A stretch of DNA of 64,000 bases, from NCBI RefSeq assembly GCF_041435335.1, contig NZ_CP108430.1:2834501-2898500 (forward strand), written 5' to 3'. This DNA comes from Streptomyces sp. NBC_01283 (lineage in GTDB: Bacteria > Actinomycetota > Actinomycetes > Streptomycetales > Streptomycetaceae). Under the pieces are notes generated by a model. That model was not told the DNA's origin and did not search any database. It saw only the letters and a list, made by a program, of their open reading frames with translations. Position 1 is the stretch's first letter. The number at the start of each line of letters is the position of its first letter. A program made the translations under genes and the position numbers. Shown here in pieces: positions 33,463 through 42,916 of the stretch.

Positions 33463-34511
33463 TGATCACGGTTGTCGGCGATCTTCTTCGGGTCCATGGT
33501 CTCCGGGTCGTCGACCTTCACGCCGTGCTTGACGAACAGCTCGGGCAGCTCGGTCTTCTCCCGCACCGGGTTCACGAACATGTTCAGCGGCATGTCCTTC
33601 TGGAACTCGGCGCCGATCAGGAAGTCGAGCAGCGCCTTGCCGCCCTTCTCGTTCTTGGCGTTGCTGAGCAGACCCGCGTACTCGACCTGCCGGAAGCAGG
33701 TGCCGGTCGCGACGCCGGTCGGCGCCTGCTTGGGCTGCGGCTTCGCGTAGAGCACCTCGACGGGCGGCGAGGAGGCGTACGAGACGACGAGCGGCCGGTC
33801 GCCCTTCGCCTTCTTGCCGCCGGCGGACCCGGAGAACTCTTCGTTGTAGGCCTGCTCCCAGCCGTCGACGACCTTGACGCCGTTGGCCTTGAGCTTCTTC
33901 CAGTAGCCCTGCCAGCCGTCGTCGCCGTACTGCGCGGCGCTGCCGAGCATGAATCCGAGGCCGGGCGACGAGGTCGAGGCGTTCTCGGTGACCAGCAGAT
34001 CCTTGTAGGCGGGCTTGGTCAGATCCGCGAAGGACTTCGGCGGCGCCAGCTTCTTGTCGGCGAAGTACTTCTTGTCGTAGTTGACGCAGATGTCGCCGCT
34101 GTCGACGGGCGTCACCCGGTGCTTGTCCCCGTCGACCCGGAACTCCGACCCGACCTTCTCCGAGCCCTTGGCCTCGTACGACTGGAAGAGGCCGTTGTCG
34201 AGCGCACGCGAGAGCAGGGTGTTGTCGACGCCGAAGAAGACATCGCCCTGCGGGTTGTCCTTCGAGAGGATCGCCTTGTTCACGGCGGCACCGGCGTCGC
34301 CGTCCTTCAGGACGTTGACCTTGTAGCCGGAGCTCTTCTCGAACGCCTTCAGTACGTCCTTGGAGACGTTGAAGGAGTCATGGCTGACGAGGGTGACGCT
34401 CTTGGAGTCGGCCTTGTCGCCGCTGTCCGACGAGCTGCCGCACGCGGAGAGCGCGACGAGCCCGATGCTCACCGCGACCGCGGTGACCGTGACCTTCTTG
34501 GTGGTGCTCAC
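33426..34511 (-). CDS. thiB: thiamine-binding lipoprotein
   Basis: A 361-residue solute-binding protein of the TbpA/ThiB type. A Sec lipoprotein signal ends at the lipobox LSAC. The mature part has VTLVSHDSFNVSKDVLKAFEKSSGYKV, DVFFGVDNTLLSRALDNGLF and PVDSGDICVNYDKKYF, characteristic of thiamine-binding proteins. It would capture thiamine (or its phosphates) outside the membrane and deliver it to ThiPQ. GTG at 34511 has AGGAGG 10 nt upstream; the in-frame ATG at 34520 lies only 1 nt after that AGGAGG, which is too close. The TPP riboswitch precedes it by about 100 bp. Confidence 0.9.
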   Translation of the reverse strand: MSTTKKVTVTAVAVSIGLVALSACGSSSDSGDKADSKSVTLVSHDSFNVSKDVLKAFEKSSGYKVNVLKDGDAGAAVNKAILSKDNPQGDVFFGVDNTLLSRALDNGLFQSYEAKGSEKVGSEFRVDGDKHRVTPVDSGDICVNYDKKYFADKKLAPPKSFADLTKPAYKDLLVTENASTSSPGLGFMLGSAAQYGDDGWQGYWKKLKANGVKVVDGWEQAYNEEFSGSAGGKKAKGDRPLVVSYASSPPVEVLYAKPQPKQAPTGVATGTCFRQVEYAGLLSNAKNEKGGKALLDFLIGAEFQKDMPLNMFVNPVREKTELPELFVKHGVKVDDPETMDPKKIADNRDQWVKSWTSLVLK

Positions 34512-34620
34512 TGAGTTCATTCCTCCTGGAGTGACCAGGAAGAGACGCGGCCCTGCCCGCGGACCAGACCGGATCGGACGGGTCCGCGGGCAGGGCGCAA
34601 CAGCTTGAGTGATGTCCGAA

Positions 34621-34714
34621 CTTCCTACCCGGAATGACCCGGGCAAGGTTCAGAGGGTCTGCGGCCAACCTGTCCTTGGCTGCCGCACTCTCAGCGCTGT
34701 GGCGCTCCCCTGTC
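34621..34714 (-). promoter_or_regulatory. TPP riboswitch (THI element)
   Basis: On the minus strand the RNA reads GGGGAGCGCC, then CUGAGA (complement of 34689-34694), a GC-rich variable stem, then ACCCUCUGAACCUUGCCCGGGUCAUUCCGGGUAGG. These are the conserved parts of the thiamine pyrophosphate aptamer, in order and correctly spaced. It lies between the thi promoter region and thiB, so thiamine uptake should fall when TPP is abundant. Streptomyces examples often act on translation initiation, but the mode here was not resolved. Confidence 0.9.
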
Positions 34715-34750
34715 GGAATATGAAGATGTGTTCCGGCTATGAAGTTGTGT
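34713..34750 (-). repeat. 19-bp tandem direct repeat upstream of the TPP riboswitch
   Basis: 34713-34731 and 34732-34750 are two adjacent 19-bp units (TCGGAATATGAAGATGTGT and TCCGGCTATGAAGTTGTGT) with four mismatches. They lie in the short space between the rlmN stop and the riboswitch, where the thi promoter must be, and are AT-rich for this genome. CATATT on the minus strand could be a -10. Confidence 0.6.
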
Positions 34751-34775
34751 TTCGGCCAGCCTAACGCCCGGCAGA

Positions 34776-35882
34776 CTAACGCTCCGACGCGGCGAGCTGA
34801 CCGCACGCCCCGTCGATCTCCTGGCCCCGGGTGTCACGAACCGTGACGGGCACCCCATGAGCGGCAATGGCGTCCACGAAGGCCTTCTCGTCCTCGGGCC
34901 GCGAGGCCGTCCACTTCGACCCGGGCGTCGGGTTCAGCGGAATGAGGTTCACGTGCACGGGCTTGTTCTTCAGCAGCCGCCCGAGGCGGTCACCGCGCCA
35001 GGCCTGGTCGTTGATGTCGCGGATCAGCGCGTACTCGATGGAGAGGCGACGCCCCGACTTGGCGGCGTACTCCCACCCGGCATCCATCACTTCACGCACG
35101 TTCCAGCGCGTGTTGACGGGTACGAGGGTGTCGCGGAGCTCGTCGTCGGGCGCGTGCAGCGAGATGGCGAGGCGGCACTTGAAGCCCTCGTCGGCGAAGC
35201 GGTGGATGGCGGGCACCAGACCGACGGTCGACACGGTGATGCCACGCTGCGAGAGGCCCACACCGTCCGGCTCGGGATCGGTCAGCCTGCGAATCGCCCC
35301 GGTCACCCGGTTGTAGTTAGCAAGAGGCTCACCCATCCCCATGAACACGATATTGGAGAGCCGAGCGGGCCCTCCGGGGATCTCCCCGTCCCGCAGCGCG
35401 CGCATCCCGTCAACGATCTGATGCACGATCTCGGCGGTCGACAGATTCCGGTCGAGCCCGGCCTGCCCCGTCGCACAGAACGGACAGTTCATCCCGCACC
35501 CGGCCTGCGACGAGATGCACATCGTCACGCGGTCCGGATAGCGCATGAGCACGGACTCGACGAGCGTCCCGTCGAAGAGCCGCCACAGCGTCTTGCGCGT
35601 GGTGTCGTCGTCACAGCTGATGTGCCGCACCACGGACATCAGCTCGGGAAGCAGCGCCTCCTGGAGCTTCTGACGTGAACCGGCGGGAATGTCGGTCCAC
35701 TGCTCCGGGTCGTGCGCATACCGCGCGAAGTAGTGCTGCGAGAGCTGCTTGGCACGAAACGGCTTCTCGCCGGCAGCGGCAACGGCTTCCTTGCGCTCGG
35801 CGGGCGTGAGGTCGGCGAGATGCCGCGGCGGCTTCTTGGCTCCGCGGGGCGCGACAAAGGTGAGTTCTCCGGGTACAGGCAT
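34776..35882 (-). CDS. rlmN: 23S rRNA (A2503-C2)/tRNA (A37-C2) methyltransferase RlmN
   Basis: A 368-residue radical-SAM methyltransferase that methylates C2 of A2503 in 23S rRNA and of A37 in some tRNAs. The [4Fe-4S] ligands are Cys129, Cys133 and Cys136 in GCGMNCPFC. The second-site mechanistic cysteine appears to be Cys360 in [18 protein letters not shown] and [17 protein letters not shown] are family landmarks. Length is normal. It is divergent from a secreted-protein gene; the 149-bp spacer 35883-36031 must hold both promoters. Confidence 0.95.
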   Translation of the reverse strand: MPVPGELTFVAPRGAKKPPRHLADLTPAERKEAVAAAGEKPFRAKQLSQHYFARYAHDPEQWTDIPAGSRQKLQEALLPELMSVVRHISCDDDTTRKTLWRLFDGTLVESVLMRYPDRVTMCISSQAGCGMNCPFCATGQAGLDRNLSTAEIVHQIVDGMRALRDGEIPGGPARLSNIVFMGMGEPLANYNRVTGAIRRLTDPEPDGVGLSQRGITVSTVGLVPAIHRFADEGFKCRLAISLHAPDDELRDTLVPVNTRWNVREVMDAGWEYAAKSGRRLSIEYALIRDINDQAWRGDRLGRLLKNKPVHVNLIPLNPTPGSKWTASRPEDEKAFVDAIAAHGVPVTVRDTRGQEIDGACGQLAASER

Positions 35883-36031
35883 GGTCCATCCAGTGTCGCA
35901 GACGATGGGAGCCCTCCCCTGTCCACCCGCGGCGGCACGGAGAACCGGTCGGCGAAAGGCCTGTCATGTGCCTGACATGGATCACTAGAGTCTTCACCGA
36001 CAACATCAACTTCGCTGGAGGTAATCAGCAC

Positions 36032-36490
36032 GTGTTGAATCAAACGGGGAAGGCGCTCTTGATCGGCGCCACCGCAGCGCTCGCCGTGACGACCGCGGCA
36101 CCGGCCCACGCCGGGACCGGCGTCCAGGCCGCGGCGGTCAGCAAGCACCAGGAAGTGCGCTGCGTGAAGCAGAGCGGCAGGACCTGCGCGTACTCGGTCT
36201 CCTTCTTCTACTGGAACAAGAAGGGGTCCGCCAAGCGTGGCCTGAACTACGTCCAGTCGGCCAGGTCTCCGTACAAGGCGGGCAAGGCGCGCTGGCTGTA
36301 CAAGCAGCCGGGCGGCTCGACCCACGTCGGCAAGAGCTGGCGCAAGGCCCACTCGATCCCGCACGGCAACGCCGCCGAGGTCGAGTGGGGCAAGGTCGGG
36401 ACCACCACAGGGCCCAGGCTCCGCAAGGGCACGCTGGTCTGTGTGCAGTGGAAGAACCTCTCGCAGAAGGCGTGCCACAAGCTGAAGTAA
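36032..36490 (+). CDS. small secreted protein of unknown function
   Basis: A 152-residue exported protein. A Sec signal peptide runs through ALLIGATAALAVTTAAPAHAG. The mature part (about 125 residues) is basic and rich in Lys, Trp and Tyr, with four cysteines (VRCVKQSGRTCAY, LVCVQWKNLSQKACHK) that could form two disulfides. GTG at 36032 is chosen because TGGAGGT lies about 9 nt upstream. No family is recognised. A bidirectional terminator separates it from cdsA. Confidence 0.8.
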   Translation: MLNQTGKALLIGATAALAVTTAAPAHAGTGVQAAAVSKHQEVRCVKQSGRTCAYSVSFFYWNKKGSAKRGLNYVQSARSPYKAGKARWLYKQPGGSTHVGKSWRKAHSIPHGNAAEVEWGKVGTTTGPRLRKGTLVCVQWKNLSQKACHKLK

Positions 36491-36524
36491 GCGGCGTACG
36501 GCACACCGCACGCGGCATGCGAAA

Positions 36525-36558
36525 AGGGGCTCGCCGTCCAGATGGACGGCGAGCCCCT
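36525..36558. terminator. bidirectional hairpin between convergent genes
   Basis: AGGGGCTCGCCGTCC (36525-36539) pairs exactly with GGACGGCGAGCCCCT (36544-36558) around a 4-nt loop, with an A-run before the left arm. It serves the secreted-protein gene (+) and cdsA (-). Confidence 0.8.
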
Positions 36559-36576
36559 CACGTACGCATGCGCAGG

Positions 36577-37668
36577 TCAGCCGGACCCTACGAAGATCAC
36601 GAGCAGCAGCCACACGACCGGTGCGGTCGGCAGCAGCGAGTCGAGGCGGTCCATGATGCCGCCGTGCCCCGGCAGCAGCGTGCCCATGTCCTTGATGCCG
36701 AGGTCACGCTTGATCATCGACTCGCCCAGGTCCCCGAGCGTCGCGCTCGCGGCGACCGCGAGGCCGATGAGCAGCCCCTGCCACCACGTGCCGCCGTCGA
36801 TCAGGAACTCCATGCACAGCGCGCCACCCGCCATCGCGAACGTCACCGCTCCGACCAGGCCCTCGCGGGTCTTGCCGGGGCTGATGCGCGGGGCGAGCTT
36901 GTGCTTGCCGAAGCGCCAGCCGATCGCGTACGCCCCGGTGTCGCTGACCACGGTCAGGAGCAGGAACGTGAGCACCCGCATCGCGCCGTCGTCCGCGGTG
37001 AGCATCATCGCCACGAACGTGGCGAGGAACGGGACGTAGAACGCCGCGAAGACGCCCGCCGTGACGTCCTTCAGATAGCCCTCGGGCGGCTCGGTCATCC
37101 GCCAGACGAGCACCGCGAGCGCGGTGAGCGCCATGGCGACCCAGGCGCCCTCGGGCCCGCGGACGTATCCGGCGACGACCATCGCGGCGCCGCCCACCGC
37201 CAGCGGGACCAGCGGCGCCTTGATCTCCTTGCGCTCCTGGAGCCGCGAGGTGAGCTCCCAGAGGCCGACCACGACGGCGACCGCTATGACGCCGATGAAG
37301 ACGGCCTTCACGATGAAGAGCGACGCGATGATCACCGCGCCGAGCCCCACGCCGACTCCTATGGCCGCCCCGAGATCACGGCCCGCGCTCTTCTTCTGCG
37401 GCGCTTGAGGCGCTTGAGGCGTCTGAGGCACCTGCGGTGCCTGAGGCGTGCGCGGCGCCTCAGGGGCGGGCTGTGATGCGCTGGGCATGGGCTCCTGGGG
37501 TACTTCAGGCATGTCAGGCACGATGGGCATGGGCTGCGTCTCTGCTGGATACAGGGCGTCATGCGCATCGTACGCGGGACCTGCCGGGGCAGCCCCTTGA
37601 GCAGGGCCCTGGTCGGGCGGCCCCCAGTACCCGGCTCTGGGAGGCGCCCCCCAGGAAGAGTCGTTCAC
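36577..37668 (-). CDS. cdsA: phosphatidate cytidylyltransferase (CDP-diglyceride synthase)
   Basis: A 363-residue membrane enzyme that makes CDP-diacylglycerol from phosphatidate and CTP for phospholipid synthesis. The C-terminal signature is complete: GESMIKRDLGIKDMGTLLPGHGGIMDRLDS. About eight spans are seen from residue 98 on. The first 95 residues are a Pro/Gln/Ala-rich cytoplasmic extension with PQAPQ/PQTPQ repeats coded by short tandem repeats. GTG at 37668 follows AGGA. The gene comes 41 bp after frr in the tsf-pyrH-frr-cdsA series. Confidence 0.95.
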   Translation of the reverse strand: MNDSSWGAPPRAGYWGPPDQGPAQGAAPAGPAYDAHDALYPAETQPMPIVPDMPEVPQEPMPSASQPAPEAPRTPQAPQVPQTPQAPQAPQKKSAGRDLGAAIGVGVGLGAVIIASLFIVKAVFIGVIAVAVVVGLWELTSRLQERKEIKAPLVPLAVGGAAMVVAGYVRGPEGAWVAMALTALAVLVWRMTEPPEGYLKDVTAGVFAAFYVPFLATFVAMMLTADDGAMRVLTFLLLTVVSDTGAYAIGWRFGKHKLAPRISPGKTREGLVGAVTFAMAGGALCMEFLIDGGTWWQGLLIGLAVAASATLGDLGESMIKRDLGIKDMGTLLPGHGGIMDRLDSLLPTAPVVWLLLVIFVGSG

Positions 37669-37709
37669 GGATCGGATTCCTCAGTCCTCAGACTTCGAGC
37701 CCTCAGCCC

Positions 37710-38267
37710 TCAGACCTCGAGCAGCTCGGCTTCCTTGTGCTTGAGCAGCTCGTCCACCTGAGCGACGTACTTCGCGGTCGCGTCCTCGAGCTCCTTCTCC
37801 GCGCGACGGCCCTCGTCCTCGCCGATGTCGCCGTCCTTGATCGCCTTGTCGAACGTTTCCTTCGCCTTGCGGCGGATGGAGCGGATCGAGATCTTGGAGT
37901 CCTCGGCCTTGGTCTTGGCGACCTTGATGTACTCCTTGCGGCGGTCCTGCGTCAGCTCGGGGAACGTCACCCGGATGATGTTTCCATCATTGCTGGGGTT
38001 GACGCCGAGGTCGGAGTCGCGGATCGCCTGCTCGATGTTGCGCAGCGCGCTCTTGTCGAACGGGGTCACCACGGCCATCCGCGGCTCGGGCACCGAGAAC
38101 GAGGCCAGCTGATTGATCGGCGTAAGGGCGCCGTAGTAGTCAGCCACGATCTTGTTGAACATCGCCGGGTGCGCACGGCCTGTGCGAATCGCGGCGAAGT
38201 CCTCCTTGGCGACCACGACGGCCTTCTCCATCTTCTCCTCGGCCTCGAGGAGGGTCTCTTCGATCAC
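37710..38267 (-). CDS. frr: ribosome recycling factor
   Basis: A 185-residue protein, exactly the usual RRF length. It splits post-termination ribosomes together with EF-G. Family landmarks are [17 protein letters not shown] near residue 30, a central beta-rich domain ([34 protein letters not shown]) and the long C-terminal helix. GTG at 38267 is selected because AGGAG lies 6 nt upstream and it gives the conserved [13 protein letters not shown] start. Confidence 0.97.
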   Translation of the reverse strand: MIEETLLEAEEKMEKAVVVAKEDFAAIRTGRAHPAMFNKIVADYYGALTPINQLASFSVPEPRMAVVTPFDKSALRNIEQAIRDSDLGVNPSNDGNIIRVTFPELTQDRRKEYIKVAKTKAEDSKISIRSIRRKAKETFDKAIKDGDIGEDEGRRAEKELEDATAKYVAQVDELLKHKEAELLEV

Positions 38268-38417
38268 CACTTGCTCCTGCGTGTTGTGAGTGGGCTGGGG
38301 CGCCCCCACACGGTGAAGTAGGGGGAGTCCATGGGGTGTCGGCTGCGTCGCGTCTCTTTCCCTGCACCGTGTCCGACCGGCAGGGCTTTGTCCATCCCTC
38401 GGAGGGCGTCCCCGAGA

Positions 38418-39179
38418 TCAGGCGCGGGTACCCCCGTCGCCCACGAGTGTGCCGATCTTCTCACCCTTGACGGCACGCGCGATGTTTCCGGAGGAGAGCA
38501 ACTCGAAGACCAGGATGGGCAACTTGTTGTCGCGGCACAGCGTGATCGCGGTCATGTCGGCGACCTTCAGGTCGCGGGTGATGACCTCGCCGTACCCGAG
38601 CGCGTCGTACTTCACCGCGTCCGGGTTGGTCTTGGGGTCGGAGTCATAGACACCGTCGACGCCGTTCTTGCCCATGAGCAGGGCTTCGGCGTCGATCTCC
38701 AGGGCGCGCTGCGCCGCGGTCGTGTCGGTGGAGAAGTACGGCATGCCCATGCCTGCGCCGAAGATGACCACACGGCCCTTCTCCAGGTGCCGGACGGCGC
38801 GCAGCGGGATGTACGGCTCCGCGACCTGACCCATGGTGATGGCGGTCTGGACCCGGCACTCGATGCCTTCCTTCTCCAGGAAGTCCTGCAGGGCAAGGCA
38901 GTTCATGACGGTGCCGAGCATGCCCATGTAGTCGGAGCGGGCCCGGTCCATGCCGCGCTGCTGGAGCTCCGCGCCACGGAAGAAGTTGCCGCCGCCGATG
39001 ACGGCCGCGATCTGGGCTCCGTCCCGGACGACCGCGGCGATCTCCTTGGCGATCGCGTGCACCACATCGGGGTCGACGCCAAGGCCGCCCCCGCCGGCGA
39101 ATGCCTCACCGGAGAGCTTCAGCAGGAAACGACCGGCGACTTTGTCGTCACCACTGTTTGTGTCGGCCTTGGTGGTCAT
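38418..39179 (-). CDS. pyrH: UMP kinase
   Basis: A 253-residue amino-acid-kinase-fold enzyme that phosphorylates UMP to UDP. Motifs are [13 protein letters not shown] at the N-terminus, [12 protein letters not shown] for phosphate binding, [16 protein letters not shown], and [20 protein letters not shown]. It is shown to be hexameric and UTP-inhibited in other bacteria. ATG at 39179 has only a weak purine stretch upstream. It follows tsf after a 186-bp spacer with a hairpin, suggesting a separate promoter or attenuation. Confidence 0.97.
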   Translation of the reverse strand: MTTKADTNSGDDKVAGRFLLKLSGEAFAGGGGLGVDPDVVHAIAKEIAAVVRDGAQIAAVIGGGNFFRGAELQQRGMDRARSDYMGMLGTVMNCLALQDFLEKEGIECRVQTAITMGQVAEPYIPLRAVRHLEKGRVVIFGAGMGMPYFSTDTTAAQRALEIDAEALLMGKNGVDGVYDSDPKTNPDAVKYDALGYGEVITRDLKVADMTAITLCRDNKLPILVFELLSSGNIARAVKGEKIGTLVGDGGTRA

Positions 39180-39218
39180 GGAGTTCTCGCTTCTTTTTGC
39201 TCGGCGCACATACGAAGA

Positions 39219-39268
39219 AGGCCACTGCCGGTGGGGTGTCGTTCGCATCCCATGCTCGGCAATGGCCT
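39219..39268 (-). terminator. hairpin between tsf and pyrH
   Basis: 39219-39230 pairs with 39257-39268 (11 of 12 bp), enclosing a second GGGGTG/CATCCC-type stem. On the minus strand a short pyrimidine run (TTCTTCGT) follows, so partial termination between tsf and pyrH is likely. Confidence 0.65.
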
Positions 39269-39365
39269 CCTCGTCAGATCCTGCGGTCGTACGTCGCGTA
39301 CTGCGTGGGTACGCGGGCGACCGCTGTCGACCCTAGCGGGGTCTACCGTCGATCGCGGTACGGAC

Positions 39366-40202
39366 TCAGATGCCGACCTTGATGCGCGAGAAGCGCTTCA
39401 GGGTGACACCGGCCTCGTCCAGGACCTTCTGGACGGACTTCTTGTTGTCGAGCGCGTACGGCTGACCGAGGAGGGTGGCCTCCTTGAAGAAGCCGTTGAC
39501 GCGACCCTCGACGATCTTGGGCAGCGCGGCCTCGGGCTTGCCCTCGGCGCGGGTGGTCTCCTCGGCGACACGGCGCTCGGACTCGACGACCTCGGCCGGA
39601 ACGTCCTCACGGGAGAGGTACTTCGGCGCGAAGGCGGCGATGTGCTGCGCGATGCCCTTGGCGAGGTCGGCGTCGGCCTTGTCCAGCTCGACCAGGACAC
39701 CGATCTGCGGGGGCAGGTCGGGCATGGTGCGGTGCATGTACGCCGAGACGTACGTGCCCGCGAACTGGGCGAAGCGGTCGAGGACGATCTTCTCGCCGAG
39801 GTTGGCGTTGGCCTCGTCGACGTACGCCTGGACGGTCTTGCCGGACTCGATCTCGGACGCGAGCAGCGCCTCGAGGTCGGCCGGGGACGTCTTGGCGATG
39901 TGCGCGGCCAGCGAGTTCGCGACGGCCTGGAACTTCTCGCCCTTGGCGACGAAGTCCGTCTCGCACTTCAGCTCGACGATCACGCCGGAGGTGTTGTCGT
40001 CGGCGATGAGGGAAACCACGGCGCCGTTCTCGGCGGAGCGGCCCTCGCGCTTGGCGACGCCCTTCTGGCCCTTGATGCGCAGGGCCTCGACGGCCTTGTC
40101 GACGCTACCGTCGGCCTCGTCGAGCGCCTTCTTGCAGTCCATCATGCCGGCGCCCGTGAGCTCACGGAGCTTCTTGACGTCAGCGGCGGTGTAGTTCGCC
40201 AT
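39366..40202 (-). CDS. tsf: elongation factor Ts
   Basis: A 278-residue guanine nucleotide exchange factor for EF-Tu. The N-terminal [23 protein letters not shown] and the [12 protein letters not shown] region, and [13 protein letters not shown] of the core, are intact. ATG at 40202 follows CAGGAT. It is the second gene of the rpsB-tsf operon, separated from rpsB by a hairpin-containing spacer. Confidence 0.98.
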   Translation of the reverse strand: MANYTAADVKKLRELTGAGMMDCKKALDEADGSVDKAVEALRIKGQKGVAKREGRSAENGAVVSLIADDNTSGVIVELKCETDFVAKGEKFQAVANSLAAHIAKTSPADLEALLASEIESGKTVQAYVDEANANLGEKIVLDRFAQFAGTYVSAYMHRTMPDLPPQIGVLVELDKADADLAKGIAQHIAAFAPKYLSREDVPAEVVESERRVAEETTRAEGKPEAALPKIVEGRVNGFFKEATLLGQPYALDNKKSVQKVLDEAGVTLKRFSRIKVGI

Positions 40203-40246
40203 GATCCTGAAATTCTCTTTCGGAGGTCTGAAAGATCTACGGGTGA

Positions 40247-40274
40247 ACGGCGGGGGCCTGATGGCCCCCGCCGT
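40247..40274 (-). terminator. hairpin between rpsB and tsf
   Basis: ACGGCGGGGGCC (40247-40258) pairs perfectly with GGCCCCCGCCGT (40263-40274) around a 4-nt loop. In an essential operon this probably attenuates or stabilises the upstream rpsB message instead of fully terminating. Confidence 0.65.
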
Positions 40275-40295
40275 CAACTACCGAACCTGTGAAGG

Positions 40296-41231
40296 TCAGG
40301 CCTGCTCGGTCTCCGCGGCGGGGGCCTCGGCGGCGGCAACCTCGGCGGGGGCCTCGGCCTGCTCGGCGTCGGCGGCCTTCTCCGTCTCGGCGGACTTCTG
40401 AACCTCGGCCTCTTCGGCCTTCGGCTCGTCGGCCTTGGCCTCGTCGGCCTTCTTCTCGCCCTCGAGCAGGTCGCGCTCCCACTCGGCGAGCGGCTCGCCG
40501 GCGGCCTTCTCGCCCGGCTTCTGGTCGCCCGTGGCCACGCCGGAACGGGCGATGAGGCCCTCGGCGACGGCGTCGGCGATCACGCGGGTGAGCAGGGTGA
40601 CGGAGCGGATCGCGTCGTCGTTGCCCGGGATCTTGTAGTCGACCTCGTCGGGGTCACAGTTGGTGTCGAGGATGGCGACGACCGGGATGTTGAGCTTCCG
40701 GGCCTCGCCGACCGCGATGTGCTCCTTCTTGGTGTCCACGATCCAGACGGCGCTGGGCACCTTGGACATCTCGCGGATACCGCCGAGGGTCTTCTCCAGC
40801 TTGGCCTTCTCGCGGGAGAGGACGAGCAGCTCCTTCTTGGTGAGGCCGGACGCGGCCACATCCTCGAAGTCGATCTGCTCGAGCTCCTTCAGGCGCTGCA
40901 GGCGCTTGTAGACGGTCGAGAAGTTGGTGAGCATGCCGCCCAGCCAGCGCTGGTTCACGTAGGGCATGCCGACGCGGGTCGCCTGCTCGGCGATGGCCTC
41001 CTGCGCCTGCTTCTTCGTGCCGACGAACATGACCGTGCCGCCGTGGGCGACGGTCTCCTTGACGAACTCGTAGGCGCGGTCGATGTACGACAGCGACTGG
41101 AGCAGGTCGATGATGTAGATGCCGTTGCGCTCCGTGAAGATGAAGCGCTTCATCTTCGGGTTCCAACGACGGGTCTGGTGACCGAAGTGGACGCCGCTTT
41201 CCAGCAGCTCCCGCATCGTGACGACGGCCAT
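40296..41231 (-). CDS. rpsB: 30S ribosomal protein S2
   Basis: A 311-residue S2. The conserved body begins [24 protein letters not shown] and contains [26 protein letters not shown] and [17 protein letters not shown]. After about residue 250 there is an extended acidic Glu/Ala/Lys tail ([20 protein letters not shown] onwards), typical of actinobacterial S2 and longer than in E. coli. ATG at 41231 has AGGAG 7 nt upstream. The 281-bp spacer 41232-41512 holds its leader and the promoter of the divergent M23 peptidase. Confidence 0.98.
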   Translation of the reverse strand: MAVVTMRELLESGVHFGHQTRRWNPKMKRFIFTERNGIYIIDLLQSLSYIDRAYEFVKETVAHGGTVMFVGTKKQAQEAIAEQATRVGMPYVNQRWLGGMLTNFSTVYKRLQRLKELEQIDFEDVAASGLTKKELLVLSREKAKLEKTLGGIREMSKVPSAVWIVDTKKEHIAVGEARKLNIPVVAILDTNCDPDEVDYKIPGNDDAIRSVTLLTRVIADAVAEGLIARSGVATGDQKPGEKAAGEPLAEWERDLLEGEKKADEAKADEPKAEEAEVQKSAETEKAADAEQAEAPAEVAAAEAPAAETEQA

Positions 41232-41512
41232 GGCCGTACTCCTAGGTGTTCTCGGTTGTGCCGCGTCCGCCGGATGGCGGTCGCGCCTGACGCCCGCGAT
41301 GCGCCGTGCCACAAAGGACCGAGAGGCGCTGGCATCCGGCTTTTGAAGGCCTGATGTCGGGGCGTGCGAAGTCGACCCGGTGACCCGGATCGCCACAAGA
41401 AGTGTACGGGACCCGCGAGGCAGCGGGTGACGCCGCTGTCCACAAGCGGCTGGTCATCCACAGATCCGCGCCATGATCCCCGCGGAACGGCCCGGCGCGG
41501 GACGGTTCTGTC

Positions 41513-42151
41513 ATGTCTCACAGGCGACGAGGGGTACGGCAGAAGCGGCGGATCGGGCTGAGCTTGGTGGTGCCGGCCGTGGTGCTGATCACGGCGGGGG
41601 TGCTGCCGGCTGGGGCTGCTGGGGTGCCGGAGGCGGGGGCAGGCGCCCGGGAGCCGGTGCCGAAGGTGGCGGGGGTGTGGCCCGTGGGGGTGCGACCCGC
41701 CGTCGTACGGGGCTGGGAGCCCCCGGCGACGGAGTACGGCCGGGGGCACCGGGGCGTGGACCTCGGGGCGCCGCCGGGCTCGGTGGTCCGGGCCGTGGCT
41801 GCGGGCAGGGTCTCCTTCGCGGGCCGGGTGGCGGGCCGGGGAGTGGTCGCGGTGGAACTGACGGGCACGGGTGATCCGCCGTTGCGCACGACGTACGAGC
41901 CGGTGCGGGCCACCGTCAAGAAGGGCGCCGAGGTGACGACGGGCGAGGCGCTGGGGGTACTGGAACTCCCCAGGGCCCACTGCCCGAGCAGCTGCCTCCA
42001 CTGGGGCCTGCTGAGAGCCAAGACATACCTGAACCCGTTGTCGCTGCTGCCACCGTGGCTGCTACGACGCGGGACGTCCCGCTTGCTGCCGATGACGGAC
42101 GCACCACTGCTGCGACTGTTGCCGTGGGGGTGGGAGGCTGGGCCGGGGTAG
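41513..42151 (+). CDS. secreted M23-type metallopeptidase
   Basis: A 212-residue exported protein. A basic N-terminus and hydrophobic stretch (LSLVVPAVVLITAGVLPAGAAG) form the signal. The M23/LytM domain has GHRGVDLGAPPGSVVRA (first His and Asp zinc ligands) and CLHWGLL with the second-motif His. It would cleave peptidoglycan cross-links or regulate another hydrolase. A Pro/Leu/Arg-rich tail follows. ATG at 41513 has no clear Shine-Dalgarno. It is convergent with the TetR gene. Confidence 0.88.
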   Translation: MSHRRRGVRQKRRIGLSLVVPAVVLITAGVLPAGAAGVPEAGAGAREPVPKVAGVWPVGVRPAVVRGWEPPATEYGRGHRGVDLGAPPGSVVRAVAAGRVSFAGRVAGRGVVAVELTGTGDPPLRTTYEPVRATVKKGAEVTTGEALGVLELPRAHCPSSCLHWGLLRAKTYLNPLSLLPPWLLRRGTSRLLPMTDAPLLRLLPWGWEAGPG

Positions 42152-42227
42152 ATGCTGCCCCGCTGCGGGCGCGGCAGCTCGCCAGGAGCGCGCGGCACTC
42201 CAGCTGCTCGCTTCGGTGAGCGGGGGA

Positions 42228-42809
42228 TCAGGCCCGGACGCCCCGCAGGGCCATGGCGACGGCTGCGTCGGTGATGGCGGAAGGGTCCTCCGCGGCGCCC
42301 AGCTCGATGCGCCGCACGGCCGCGTCCACGACGCCCTGCAGGAGCATCGCCGCAAGCCGGGGCTCCGCGTGCCCGAGCTCGCGCAGCGCCTCGCCGATCA
42401 TGGCGACGAGCCCGCCGTGCGCGGCCCGGATCTTCTCCCGCGCGCCCGCGTCCAGCTCGGCCGCGGAGATCGCGACGACGGCCCGGTGGCGCCGGTCCCC
42501 CACCAGGTCGAGCTGCCGCCGGACGTACGCCTCGACCTTGCCCTCGGCGGACTCCGCCCCCTCCATCGAGGCGGAGACCTCCGCCGCCCAGACGGGGAAG
42601 TCAACCTCGCACAGCTCCTCGACGACCGCGGCACGCGACCGGAAGTACTCGTACACGGATGACCGTGCGAGCCCCGTGCGTTCAGCGAGGGCGGGGAAGG
42701 TCAACGCCTCCGTACCGCCCTCGGACAGCAGGGACCGCGCAGCGTCCAGGAGGGCGCCGCGCTGCATCGACCGGTGCTCGGCCACGGAGGCCGCTCGAAT
42801 CCTTGGCAC
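42228..42809 (-). CDS. TetR/AcrR family transcriptional regulator
   Basis: A 193-residue one-component regulator. The helix-turn-helix region reads RGALLDAARSLLSEGGTEALTFPALAERTGLARSSVYEYFRSRAAVVEEL, and a helical ligand-binding domain fills the rest. GTG at 42809 is chosen; TAGAGT (42817-42822) lies 7 nt upstream, suggesting a leaderless message. It follows whiG in the same direction after 107 bp. Ligand and targets are unknown. Confidence 0.88.
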   Translation of the reverse strand: MPRIRAASVAEHRSMQRGALLDAARSLLSEGGTEALTFPALAERTGLARSSVYEYFRSRAAVVEELCEVDFPVWAAEVSASMEGAESAEGKVEAYVRRQLDLVGDRRHRAVVAISAAELDAGAREKIRAAHGGLVAMIGEALRELGHAEPRLAAMLLQGVVDAAVRRIELGAAEDPSAITDAAVAMALRGVRA

Positions 42810-42816
42810 GCCCTCC

Positions 42817-42822
42817 ACTCTA
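42817..42822 (-). promoter_or_regulatory. putative -10 element (TAGAGT), leaderless
   Basis: On the minus strand TAGAGT lies 7 nt before the GTG at 42809; the bases between include GGAGGG, too close to the start for a normal Shine-Dalgarno. Confidence 0.35.
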
Positions 42823-42916
42823 CGGACGTGACCGCCAGGACGGGAGTCGATCCACCCCCTGGAAACCCGCGGCCCGGCCGCACGGCACAGGCCGGGGCAG
42901 GGACGATTCAGCGCGC

